A DNA stretch of 64,000 nt from contig CANPHE010000005.1 of the NCBI GenBank assembly GCA_947573795.1, forward strand, positions 1 through 64,000, given 5' to 3'. The notes under the pieces were generated by a model. It made no database searches, was not told where the DNA came from, and saw only the letters and a list, made by a program, of their open reading frames with translations. A program made the translations under genes and the position numbers. This stretch comes from an uncultured Alistipes sp. (GTDB taxonomy: Bacteria > Bacteroidota > Bacteroidia > Bacteroidales > Rikenellaceae). Numbering within the stretch: the stretch's first letter is position 1; the number at the start of each line of letters is the position of its first letter. This document shows, in pieces, positions 8,463 through 17,091 of the stretch.

Positions 8463-9649
8463 CGCGACAGGCGGGCTTTGAGGCGCACGAGCGCCTCGAC
8501 GTAATAATAGTCCGCATAGGCGAGCGGTACATCCACCTCCGAAGCGAAGGGATAGGCTCCCGTGCTGTGCTTCAGGATGAAGCAGCCGTTGTCACCCTCC
8601 GCGGCCGTATATTCGGGCGAGGCGAGCGTGCGCACCTGCTTCTCGGCGAAGGCGAAATATTCCTCCGCCTCGTCGCCCTCGACCATGCCGCTCAGCTCGA
8701 CCAACGCCGAAGCCATGACGGCCGCCGCCGAAGCATCGCGCGGCGTGGAGGGAATCTCGGGCGTATCGTAATCCCAGTAGGGAACGCCGTCGGCGGGCAT
8801 ATTCTTATGATGCAGTAGGAACTGCGCGATGCCGCGGGCGTGGCCCAGATAGCGCTCGTCGCCCGTCATGCGGTACATCATGGTATAGCCGTAGAGGCCC
8901 CACGCCTGTCCGCGGCTCCAGGCCGAATCGTCGGAATAGCCCTGGTGGGTCTGCTTGAGGTGCGGTTCGCCCGTCACGGGATCGTAGGAGACCAGGTGCC
9001 ACGAGCTGAAGTCGGGACGGAAGTGGTGGATCATCGTCTTATCGGCATGCGAGACGGCTATCGCGCGCAGCGAATCGTCGCCCGAAAGCTCGGCGGCCCG
9101 CAGCAGCAGTTCGAGGTTCATCATGTTGTCGATGATGACCGGATATTTCCATTGGGCGCGGTTGTGGTCCCACGAACGGATGAGCCCCACGGCGGGATCG
9201 AAGCGCGTCGCCAGGGAGCGTGCGGCGGTGAGCACCACCTCCCGATAGGCCTCGTCGCCCGTCAGGCGCAGGCCGTTGCCGAAGCTGCAACCGATCATGA
9301 AGCCCACGTCGTGGTTGTCGGTCGTAAGTTTCTCGCGCTCGACGCGCGCGCTGTACATGCGGGCGTACTCCAGCACCTCGGGGTTGCCGCTGTTTTCGTA
9401 GAGGTACCACAGCGTGCCGGGATAGAAGCCGCTGCACCACCACCGCGAGTCGGACGATACGTCCTCGCCCTTCTCCCACGTGCGCGGAAGACGGCCTTCG
9501 AGCGGTTCGTATTTCTCGGCCATGCGCAGCGCTTGCCGCTCGGCCCCGGCCAGGGCCCGGTCCACGACCTCCGCGAGCGGCTGCTCGCCGCCTGCGTTAC
9601 AACCGGCCGCCAAGAGGGCCAGTACAATCCAAAATTTCGTATGTTTCAT
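8459..9649 (-). CDS. GH88 unsaturated glucuronyl hydrolase lipoprotein
   Basis: A 396-residue lipoprotein: MKHTKFWIVLALLAAGC ends in a lipobox Cys. The start at 9649 overlaps the upstream GH2 stop by four bases (ATGA), which supports it over the longer upstream frame. It has the GH88 alpha/alpha-barrel pattern: WCSGFYPGTLW, HDVGFM with Asp near residue 114, and IIDNMMN with Asp near residue 174. The ~60-residue spacing matches the catalytic Asp pair of the family. GH88 enzymes hydrate the 4,5-unsaturated uronic acid left at the non-reducing end by a polysaccharide lyase. This implies that lyase products reach the cell, yet no lyase is seen in the window. The stop in turn overlaps the start of the esterase gene (ATGA), so translation is probably coupled. 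Confidence 0.88.
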   Translation of the reverse strand: MKHTKFWIVLALLAAGCNAGGEQPLAEVVDRALAGAERQALRMAEKYEPLEGRLPRTWEKGEDVSSDSRWWCSGFYPGTLWYLYENSGNPEVLEYARMYSARVEREKLTTDNHDVGFMIGCSFGNGLRLTGDEAYREVVLTAARSLATRFDPAVGLIRSWDHNRAQWKYPVIIDNMMNLELLLRAAELSGDDSLRAIAVSHADKTMIHHFRPDFSSWHLVSYDPVTGEPHLKQTHQGYSDDSAWSRGQAWGLYGYTMMYRMTGDERYLGHARGIAQFLLHHKNMPADGVPYWDYDTPEIPSTPRDASAAAVMASALVELSGMVEGDEAEEYFAFAEKQVRTLASPEYTAAEGDNGCFILKHSTGAYPFASEVDVPLAYADYYYVEALVRLKARLSR

Positions 9650-11439
9650 CGTAATGCCTGTTTTTCTTCGTAATACTTCTTCATCAGATACCATGCTTTC
9701 TTGCGGTAGCCCTGGTCGGAGACGAGTCCTTTGCGGTTCCAGTCCTCCTGGTTGGTCGGGTGGAAGCGGAACGGCGAACGGAAGTCGAAGAGCACCCACG
9801 GCGAGACGCCCCGCAGGTTGGGGATGTTCTCGAACATGCGCAGGTTATCGCGGTAAAGCCGTTCCTGGTACTCCTCGCTCCACGAGCTGGCCACGTCGTC
9901 GGGACCGTGCTGCCCGTAGAGCGCTTCGCCGCCGAATTCGGAGATCACCAGCGGTTTGCCCCGCGCGACGTCCCACACGGCACGCTCGGGTTCGAGCGGC
10001 CAGGGGTGGTACCAACCCATGTATTTGTTGACCGCCACGACGTCCAGCGCCTCGATGAAGGGATCGTTCATGACGAAGACCTGCCGTTCGCGGTCGAAGC
10101 GCACCAGGTCGAACGCCGCGACGATCAGCCGCGTAGAGTCGATCTCGCGGCAGCAGCGAATCAGGTGGCGCAGGAATTCGTCGCGCGCGGACGACGGCTG
10201 CGTCTCGTTAGCCACGCCCCAGAAGGTCAGCGCGCAACGGTTCTTATCGCGGTGGATCATCTCGCGGATCATCCCCTCGGCTTTCGCGCGCGTCGCGCCG
10301 TTGGCGAAATCGATGCCCTGCCATACGGGAATCTCCTCCCACAACAGGAAACCCATCCGCTCGGCCAGGCGCACGGTATATTCGTTCTGCGGATAATGCG
10401 CCAGACGGATCGCGTTGCATCCCAACGCCTTGGCCTCGCTCAGCAACATCACGGCATCGGCCTCCGAGAAGGCGCGGCCGCGGCGCTGGGGAATCTCCTC
10501 GTGGAAGCTCACCGAGCGCAGGAAAACGGGCCGGTCGTTGAGGTAGATATCCTCGCCCTCGACGCGCAGCGTGCGTAAGCCGATCTGCTCCTCCACGCGG
10601 TCGTCCGCCGTCGAGACGATCACCCGGTAGAGCTTCGGCTGCTCGGGCGACCACCGTTCGAGCCGCTTCACGGGGATCGACAGCACCACGGCGCCCTGCT
10701 CATCGCTCTGCGCCGTGCGGTCGATCTTCAGTTCGGGAATCTCGATGCGCACGGCGACGCCGGCCGCGGCCTGAGAGAGTTTCACATCGGCGGCGATACG
10801 GTCCCCCGCCGGTTCGAGGCGGATGAAATAATCCTCGACGAAGGTCTGCGGCACGCTCACCAGCTGCACGTCGCGCGTGATGCCGCCGTAGTTCCACCAG
10901 TCGAACGACATGGCCGGAATGGCATCCGGCGTACGGGTATTGTTGACCTCGACGGCCAGGAAATTGCCCTGGGGCTTCACGCGATCGGTCACCTCCATCT
11001 GGAAGGGGGTGAAGCCGCCTTCGTGGCTGCCGACAGGCTCGCCGTTGAGGTAGACGCGGCAGCGGTAGTTCACGCCGCCGAAGTGGAGAAACAGCCGTCG
11101 GCCTTCGTGCTGCGGCGCGTCGAAACGCCGGGCGTACCATACGGTGCCCTCGTAGTATTTGAGTTCGGGCATCCGGCTGTTCCAATCCGAGGGAACGTCG
11201 AGCCGCAGCCCGTTTTCGAACGAATATTCGTAAAAATCGGTCTTGCCCTGCGCCTTGCGGTCGAGGTAGATGCGATTGCGGCGCCCCTGGTCGTAGAGAT
11301 CGACGATGGCGTCCCATTTGCCGTTGAGCGACTGCGTTTCACGCCCGTAGACATTGGTCATGAAGGGCTGCGCCTGCGCGGACGAGAGCGCCGCGAGGGC
11401 TCCTAACATCGCCGCAGCGAATCGAGTGTAAAGTTTCAT
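9646..11439 (-). CDS. GH2 beta-glucuronidase-like glycoside hydrolase
   Basis: A 597-residue exported GH2 enzyme, the compact length of bacterial beta-glucuronidases. A signal peptide (MKLYTRFAAAMLGALAALSSAQAQ) precedes the jelly-roll domain (FLHFGGVNYRCRVYLNG), an Ig-like domain, and the TIM barrel with acid/base Glu in GVANETQ (about residue 412) and nucleophile Glu in VISEFGG (about residue 501). An Asn-Lys motif (VAVNKYMGWY) before the nucleophile resembles the NxK element that reads the carboxylate in beta-glucuronidases. A uronic-acid substrate would fit the neighbouring GH88 and CE15-like genes, but beta-galactosidase activity cannot be excluded. Gene junctions are tight on both sides: 5 bp after the GH36-like gene, and a 4-bp overlap with GH88. 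Confidence 0.83.
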   Translation of the reverse strand: MKLYTRFAAAMLGALAALSSAQAQPFMTNVYGRETQSLNGKWDAIVDLYDQGRRNRIYLDRKAQGKTDFYEYSFENGLRLDVPSDWNSRMPELKYYEGTVWYARRFDAPQHEGRRLFLHFGGVNYRCRVYLNGEPVGSHEGGFTPFQMEVTDRVKPQGNFLAVEVNNTRTPDAIPAMSFDWWNYGGITRDVQLVSVPQTFVEDYFIRLEPAGDRIAADVKLSQAAAGVAVRIEIPELKIDRTAQSDEQGAVVLSIPVKRLERWSPEQPKLYRVIVSTADDRVEEQIGLRTLRVEGEDIYLNDRPVFLRSVSFHEEIPQRRGRAFSEADAVMLLSEAKALGCNAIRLAHYPQNEYTVRLAERMGFLLWEEIPVWQGIDFANGATRAKAEGMIREMIHRDKNRCALTFWGVANETQPSSARDEFLRHLIRCCREIDSTRLIVAAFDLVRFDRERQVFVMNDPFIEALDVVAVNKYMGWYHPWPLEPERAVWDVARGKPLVISEFGGEALYGQHGPDDVASSWSEEYQERLYRDNLRMFENIPNLRGVSPWVLFDFRSPFRFHPTNQEDWNRKGLVSDQGYRKKAWYLMKKYYEEKQALR

Positions 11440-11444
11440 AGCAT

Positions 11445-13529
11445 TTAACGGGTTGGCAGTTTCCGGGAGTCGGGTCTGCGGATTATTTCATAGCGGTACA
11501 TCGCATAGTCGTTGGGGGCGGGAAGCTCCGCGGCGATCACACCCCCGCGGCCGACGGTCTGCACCGACGGTTTGCCGTGTCCCACGACGGGCGTAAGGCG
11601 CACCCGGGTCCCCTCGTCGAGCCACGTGCGGAGCATCGTCCGCCGCTCGGGCGTATGCTCGCGCAGCACGAGCAGATAGCCCCGGCCTTCGCCCGCGGAC
11701 TGGAATCCCGTCCAGGAGCGGCCCGAAGGTTCGTCGCCCACGGGGAGGATCACTCCCCGGTGGAAATCCTCCTGCACGGCACGGTAACGGGCGACGGTCT
11801 CGCCCAGAGCGAAGGCCTCCTCGGGCAGATTGCCCGCCTCCATCCACGCGAGCGGCTGCGCGGCCATCGTCGTGGCGAAAAGGTAGTCGAAGCGGTAGTT
11901 CGCGGGGCCGAACGGATCGCCGGCATATTTCGCGGCATTGCGCCATTTGTTCAGGAACTCGATCTGCAACCGCTCGGCAGGCACGTACTTCGAAAGCCGC
12001 CACAGGTTGCGCAGTGTCCAATAGGGATAGTAGTTCTGCCAATCGGTATAGCGGTTTTCGAGGAAGATGTTGCCGTAACGGTTGAAGGTATGGTAGCCGC
12101 CGCGGCGTCCGGCCGTGGCGTCGAGGTTGAAGACCGCACGGTCGCCCGTATGCTCCAGCACCCGGTCGAACAGGCGCCGGAGGTTCTCCTCGGAGCGTTT
12201 GTTGGGGAGGGCCAGTCCGTCGATCTTGAAGGTCCGGATTCCGTAGGTGTCGTAAAGGCGGATCATCGCCGCAGCGTCCTTCTCCCAGTCGGCGTAGTCG
12301 TCCTGCACGCTGGGGTTGAACCATACGCAGATCTCCACGCCCAGGCGGCGACCCTCTTCGACGACGGGATGCAGCCCCCGCGGATATTTCACGGTATCGG
12401 GCTCCCAGTAGCGGGGATTGTCCCAGATATTGCGGAACGAACCCTTCGCCACGGCCGAATTGGGGCTCTTGCCCGTCTGCCAGCCGTCGTCGATCTGGAA
12501 ATGGGTGATGCCCAGACGCGCCGCGCGCCGCACCTCTTCGAGACAGAAACGTTCGTCGACCTTGGCGTCCTGGCTGCGGTCGCCCCAAGTATTCATCATC
12601 ACCATCTCGTCGCGCCCGGGCTCCAGCGTGCGCAGCTGCTTCTGGTAGCGGCGCAGCGCCGTAAGCGCCTCCCGCTCGCCGCCTGCGAAGACTCCCAGGA
12701 CGCATCCGTAGGCCCGGACCCACTCCCCGCCGGCGAGGTCCTCGGCCGTGATACCGAGCCCCGCGACCGCGAAGTCGCCGAATTCGGTCGTGAAGTCATA
12801 GCCCGGATAGGCGGGCTGCACGTCGGAGCAGGGGGCCTCCTTCAGGAAGAAGAAACCCCGGTCGGCGGCACCGTCGCGCGCGAAAAGCAGGTTGCCGCGG
12901 TGGCGGCTCTTGCGATAGGGAATGATGTCGGTCTCGAAGACCAGGTTGTTGTTCCAGTCGGTCACGTCCTTGAACTCGACGATGCGCGTCTGCCAGTGGA
13001 ATCCGCCCGGTGCGAAACGGTCGATCTGCGTTCCGGTGCCGAAGGTGCGCATGTCGGCGGTCGACTCGATGTTCTTGCGGTCGGCGGCCGAGGTTTCGCG
13101 GCCCTCGGCGGGAAGTTCGGCACGGCCCTTCAGGTAGGTGTCGCACGCAATGGCTGCGGCATCGTCATAGATGCGGTAGACGCGCCGCACGGCCAGGTCG
13201 CCCGCCGCGAACTCCACGACGGTCTCCAATGCGGCGGGATGGATCGACGTGGCGGCGACGCGTCGCGTCGCGAAACGCCCGTCGCGGGGCTCGCCCTGCT
13301 GCGGGAGCACGAAATCGGGCCGCTGCGGACGGACGGTCCAGGTCTGCCCCGAAGCCTTGTCGCTCAGCGAGAGGGTCGCCGGATTGCCGCCGTTCCAGCG
13401 GAAGCGGCGTTCGATCAAGGCATTGCCGATCGTGAGCGTATCGCCCTCCAGACGGCTGTAACAGCTCTCCTGGGCCGGTGCGGATACGGTCAGCAGCAAA
13501 AGGGCGTATAACGGAATCAGTAGTTTCAT
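11445..13529 (-). CDS. GH36-like alpha-galactosidase
   Basis: A 694-residue exported protein (signal peptide MKLLIPLYALLLLTVSAPAQ). An N-terminal beta-sandwich is followed by a clan GH-D-type barrel: MNTWGDRS, then HFQIDDGWQ, then KYPRGLHPVVEEGRRLG, then FKIDG, whose Asp (about residue 437) aligns with the GH36/GH27 nucleophile. The C-terminal part is a beta-sandwich. The canonical GH36 acid/base motif (CSGGGRFD) is not present; the equivalent stretch reads NLDATAGRRGGY and FLENRYTDW, so this is a divergent subfamily. The likely role is removal of terminal alpha-galactose or a related sugar from imported oligosaccharides. Clan assignment is firm, exact specificity less so. Confidence 0.72.
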   Translation of the reverse strand: MKLLIPLYALLLLTVSAPAQESCYSRLEGDTLTIGNALIERRFRWNGGNPATLSLSDKASGQTWTVRPQRPDFVLPQQGEPRDGRFATRRVAATSIHPAALETVVEFAAGDLAVRRVYRIYDDAAAIACDTYLKGRAELPAEGRETSAADRKNIESTADMRTFGTGTQIDRFAPGGFHWQTRIVEFKDVTDWNNNLVFETDIIPYRKSRHRGNLLFARDGAADRGFFFLKEAPCSDVQPAYPGYDFTTEFGDFAVAGLGITAEDLAGGEWVRAYGCVLGVFAGGEREALTALRRYQKQLRTLEPGRDEMVMMNTWGDRSQDAKVDERFCLEEVRRAARLGITHFQIDDGWQTGKSPNSAVAKGSFRNIWDNPRYWEPDTVKYPRGLHPVVEEGRRLGVEICVWFNPSVQDDYADWEKDAAAMIRLYDTYGIRTFKIDGLALPNKRSEENLRRLFDRVLEHTGDRAVFNLDATAGRRGGYHTFNRYGNIFLENRYTDWQNYYPYWTLRNLWRLSKYVPAERLQIEFLNKWRNAAKYAGDPFGPANYRFDYLFATTMAAQPLAWMEAGNLPEEAFALGETVARYRAVQEDFHRGVILPVGDEPSGRSWTGFQSAGEGRGYLLVLREHTPERRTMLRTWLDEGTRVRLTPVVGHGKPSVQTVGRGGVIAAELPAPNDYAMYRYEIIRRPDSRKLPTR

Positions 13530-13541
13530 GGTCGTAAGTTT

Positions 13542-15410
13542 CTACGGCTTCGCAGCCAGGGCGCGGGGCGCCGCGAGCGGCCGCTGGATGTTGAAATGCT
13601 GATTGTCGGGAAGGCTGTCGCGTCGGCCCGCACCCTCGTGCATCAGCCCGCGCAATTCGTCCAAATGATCGCGGTAGACGCCCCGGGGCGTCGTGGCGTG
13701 GCGCGTGCAAAGCGCGGCGGCCAGTCCGACGACCTCGCCCATCATGCCCGTGGTGCGCATCACGCGCACGGTACCCAAGGCCACGTGCGTCACGCTGATG
13801 TTGCGTCCGGCCATAAAGAGGTTCTCCACGTTGCGCGAATAGAGGCACCGGTAGGGCACGGCATAGGGATAGATGCGGATATGCTTGGTCGCGGCCTTGA
13901 ATTCACGGCCCGGGAAGCGCGCCGAATTGAGCGAATCGGGGAAATGGAGGTCGATGCTCCACGTCGTGGCGAAGGAGGCATCCTCGTGGAAGACATTCTT
14001 GTCGATATCGTCCTGCTTGAGAATGTAATCGCCTAACAGGCGGCGCGACTCGCGTTTTCCGGCCACGTAAGCCACCCAGTCCAGGCGGCGCGTGGGGTAT
14101 TCTTTAAGATCGTTCTTCAGAAAACTCCAGTTCGAGTAGACCACTAACAGCCCGTAGTCGCGGATACGCTCGGCATCGGCGATCTGGTCGAAGTTCATGC
14201 CGGTCTCCCACTTCCATTCGCCCATCGTCACCCGTTCGCACGTCTCTGCGGTGAAGGGCATGCCGTAGTCGAAGCGCGGGAAGCGGCTTTCGCGTCCCCC
14301 GTCGACCGAATACCACTGCACCGAGGCACCCATCGTCAGCGCATCGGCCCGCTCCGGAGCCAGCGCCTCGCCGAACTCCGCACGGCTTTCGCGCCCCATG
14401 CGGAAATCGGCGCCCGCCAGATAACCCAGCGTGCCGTCGCCCGTGCAGTCGGCGAAAAGCGGAGCTCGGAGCTGGAGTTCCTCCCCGGTCTCGATATGTC
14501 GCACGACAACCGAGCGGATGCGTCCCTCGGCCGCCTCGGCCGCCACCAGGCGGTAGGGAGCCAACAGCGTGATGTTCGGCTCCGCAGCGATGAAGGCGGC
14601 CTTCTTGTCGTCCTCATAATATTCGGCCGGGCGGGCGTTGCCCTCGCGCGAATGACCGAATTCGCGGATCATGCGGCCCAAACCCGGATTGGGGCCCACC
14701 TCGGCGGCTCCGCCCAAGTGCACGCGAACCTCCGAACTGTTGTTGCCGCCCAGCACCGGACGGTCGTTGATGAGCGCCACGCGGCACCCCTGACGGGCAG
14801 CCGCCACGGCGGCGCACATGCCCGCGATACCGCCGCCCGCGACCACCAGGTCGTAAGGCTCGGTCGGCTGCGCAGCAGCGGGAAGGGCTCCCGCACGGCG
14901 GCGGAAGGCGTCGAGCGCCGCGACGTCCGCAGGGGGCACGTCGTCGGCATCGGTGGTGAACCACACGGCATCGCAACGGCCGTCGAAGCCGGAGAGATCG
15001 ACCAGTGCCACCTCGACCGCTCCGCCCCGCAGTGTCGTTTTTCCGGCGTACTGCCACATCCACCCGTCGCCCCGGGTGCCGAGCACCTCCTTCAGGCGGC
15101 GTCCGCCGACCTTCAGGGCGAAGCGTCCGGGGCCCTCGCCGTCGAACCAGGGTGCCACCCAGTTATAGGTCCGCACGTAGGCGTGGTAGGTCCCCGCCTC
15201 GGGAAAACGGACCGTCGTGACGGCATCGGCCACGGGCGTACCCAGACCGTGCGCGATCAGGTAGGGCGACCCCATGCGGTCCATGAACTGCTGGTCGACC
15301 GACCAGCCGCCCCGGTCGCGGAAACGCTCCGCTTCGACCAGAACTCCGGCCGCGAAGGCCTGCACGCAGGCACAGACCGTCACGAGGATGGGCAGCAGCG
15401 TCTTTTTCAT
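13542..15410 (-). CDS. exported FAD-dependent oxidoreductase with N-terminal carbohydrate-binding-like domain
   Basis: A 622-residue protein with a signal peptide (MKKTLLPILVTVCACVQAFA). Residues ~23-165 look like a beta-sandwich resembling a carbohydrate-binding module (VEAERFRDRGGW at its start, FPEAGTYHAYVRTYNW further in). From about residue 185 an FAD-oxidoreductase domain of the FAD_oxidored type begins: the dinucleotide-binding glycines in LVVAGGGIAGMCAA, RPVLGGNNSSEVRVHLGG, FADCTGDGTLGYLAGADFR, and a C-terminal NLFMAGRNISVTH. Related proteins in other PULs are thought to oxidise sugar hydroxyls, but the substrate here is unknown. It sits between a GH36-like gene and a DUF4832-type lipoprotein with gaps of only 12 and 1 bp, so it belongs to the same transcript. 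The fold assignment is confident; the role is inference. Confidence 0.8.
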   Translation of the reverse strand: MKKTLLPILVTVCACVQAFAAGVLVEAERFRDRGGWSVDQQFMDRMGSPYLIAHGLGTPVADAVTTVRFPEAGTYHAYVRTYNWVAPWFDGEGPGRFALKVGGRRLKEVLGTRGDGWMWQYAGKTTLRGGAVEVALVDLSGFDGRCDAVWFTTDADDVPPADVAALDAFRRRAGALPAAAQPTEPYDLVVAGGGIAGMCAAVAAARQGCRVALINDRPVLGGNNSSEVRVHLGGAAEVGPNPGLGRMIREFGHSREGNARPAEYYEDDKKAAFIAAEPNITLLAPYRLVAAEAAEGRIRSVVVRHIETGEELQLRAPLFADCTGDGTLGYLAGADFRMGRESRAEFGEALAPERADALTMGASVQWYSVDGGRESRFPRFDYGMPFTAETCERVTMGEWKWETGMNFDQIADAERIRDYGLLVVYSNWSFLKNDLKEYPTRRLDWVAYVAGKRESRRLLGDYILKQDDIDKNVFHEDASFATTWSIDLHFPDSLNSARFPGREFKAATKHIRIYPYAVPYRCLYSRNVENLFMAGRNISVTHVALGTVRVMRTTGMMGEVVGLAAALCTRHATTPRGVYRDHLDELRGLMHEGAGRRDSLPDNQHFNIQRPLAAPRALAAKP

Positions 15411-15411
15411 A

Positions 15412-17001
15412 TCAGTTTACTTTGACTTTCAACAATTCGACCCAGCCGTCGGTCGTGACGGGGGCGTTGACGGCCAACTGGATGGCCGGCTTGTTCTCCC
15501 GCGTCGTATCGACGATCGCCACGGCCCAGGTATACTCCCCGGCAGGCACGTCGACGGCGATGGCGGATTCGTAGGAGAAGGGATTGCTCTCGACCCACTC
15601 CGAGGGTTCGCACGCCGTATCGACGAAGACGTTCTGCGCCTTGCCCTGGGCATCGAGCAGGGCGAAAGCCACTTTGTACTTGTAATTCCACTGCGGAAGG
15701 TTGTTGGGCAGATAGCCCCAACCCATGTTGCGCCAGCGATGGGCGATCTTGACGGTCGAACCCTTGCGGACGCTCTCGGGCAGGGTCAGCTGGTCGGGAT
15801 AGAGGCGATAGCCGCCCTCCGAAATGAAACGCTGCACGAGGCTGAAAGCCGAGGTGAACCACGACTCGGTTTCGCTGCCCACGCGGAAGTCCATCATGTT
15901 CACATGCGCCTCGGCCGAAGCGTCGAACTCGCCCTGACGGACATCCTCGGGATGATCCTTGCGATAGCCGCGGTCGTCGTTCCAATAGCTGTGGCTGCTG
16001 ACGATATAACCGCCCTCCATGATGATGGGGACCTTATAGCGCCACGATGCGGCGATCGAACGCTCCCAATCGGTATAGCCCCAGCTGTTGTTGTTCATAC
16101 CGAAGGCGTCCGAACGCAGGCAGTAACCGTTCGCGATGGCCAGTGCTACGAGCGACTCGCTGTTGGGATTGGCTCCGCCCTGACCGGTCGGATGGCCCAA
16201 CACACGGTGGTAGTTGATAACCAAGGGAACCTTGGTGAAATGACGGGCGTAGAGTTTGGTGATCCAGTCGAGCACCTCGCGCTTTACGCGTTCGGTGTTC
16301 TCGTCGACCTTCGACACATCCTCCGTATCGTAGGCCACGCTGTGACCCTCGCCCCACTTGCCCAGACCGTAGCCGTCGATGAACGACGTCTTGTCGGGAT
16401 CGTTGAAATCCTCGGCCAGCGCCTCGACGAACTTGGCGTAGTACTGCTGGAAGACGGGGTCCTGCGGCATGGGAGTCTTGCGGTCGGGATATCTCGGATT
16501 GTCGAGGGCATATTTCGCACCCGCGTCGAGCACGAACTGCGGGGTATTCTCCCGCTGGTCGCGACCGTCCACCACCACGCGCAGGGCGATCGGCAGTCCG
16601 CGGTCCAAAGCACCTTTGATCATCGCGCCGACCTTCGTCGAAGGATCGCGCCAGGCATACACCCCTTCGGCCGGGTTGAGCGTAGCCCATCCCGTGCGGA
16701 TGTAGCAGGCCGAAGCGTAATCGCGCACCTTGACCGTCTGCGCCAGTTCGGAGACATAGAACTCCGTATCCCAATAGGAGGGATCGCCCGTTCCCGAGCC
16801 GTACATCACCCATCCGTTGAGCGGGTTTTTGAGGATTTTCGAGCGACTGTACGCCGGTTTGACCACCGTACCTTCGACTTTGCCGCCGGAGCCGTTGCCG
16901 CCGGGGCCCTCTTCCGAGCTCTTCGAGCAGCCGCACGACCCGGCGCACACGAAGAGCGCGCACAGCAAAGCGGTCGTCAGTTTGTTGTTCATCGAATTCA
17001 T
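15412..17001 (-). CDS. PUL surface lipoprotein with DUF4832-like C-terminal region
   Basis: A 529-residue lipoprotein: the N-terminus has a hydrophobic stretch and CAGSCGCS, then a Gly/Ser linker (GPGGNGSGG). The next ~330 residues look like a TIM-barrel-type domain of the DUF4874 kind (NPLNGWVMYGSG, GYGLGKWGEGHS, VPLVINYHRVLG). The last ~130 residues form a beta-sandwich with the phrase RWRNMGWGYLPNN, similar to DUF4832. Conserved acidic residues (GKWGEG, IIMEGGY) would suit a retaining glycosidase, but I cannot assign a CAZy family. It is exported and probably surface-anchored. It begins after an intra-operon terminator and its stop lies 1 bp before the next gene, so it starts the enzyme-coding half of the PUL. 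Confidence 0.6.
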   Translation of the reverse strand: MNSMNNKLTTALLCALFVCAGSCGCSKSSEEGPGGNGSGGKVEGTVVKPAYSRSKILKNPLNGWVMYGSGTGDPSYWDTEFYVSELAQTVKVRDYASACYIRTGWATLNPAEGVYAWRDPSTKVGAMIKGALDRGLPIALRVVVDGRDQRENTPQFVLDAGAKYALDNPRYPDRKTPMPQDPVFQQYYAKFVEALAEDFNDPDKTSFIDGYGLGKWGEGHSVAYDTEDVSKVDENTERVKREVLDWITKLYARHFTKVPLVINYHRVLGHPTGQGGANPNSESLVALAIANGYCLRSDAFGMNNNSWGYTDWERSIAASWRYKVPIIMEGGYIVSSHSYWNDDRGYRKDHPEDVRQGEFDASAEAHVNMMDFRVGSETESWFTSAFSLVQRFISEGGYRLYPDQLTLPESVRKGSTVKIAHRWRNMGWGYLPNNLPQWNYKYKVAFALLDAQGKAQNVFVDTACEPSEWVESNPFSYESAIAVDVPAGEYTWAVAIVDTTRENKPAIQLAVNAPVTTDGWVELLKVKVN

Positions 17002-17021
17002 ATCGTTCGTATTTTTAGGTT

Positions 17022-17077
17022 AAAAAACGGGCGCCGCATGCTCGGCAGCGAATTCCGCCGGGAAAACACGGCGCCCG
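17022..17077 (-). terminator. intercistronic terminator or attenuator inside the PUL
   Basis: On the minus strand, CGGGCGCCG (17077-17069) pairs with CGGCGCCCG (17036-17028), and the stem runs straight into TTTTTT. It stands between the fimbrillin/SusE chimera and the enzyme block, so partial termination would leave surface-protein transcripts more abundant than enzyme transcripts. Confidence 0.7.
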
Positions 17078-17091
17078 AATTCAGTTGAAAT

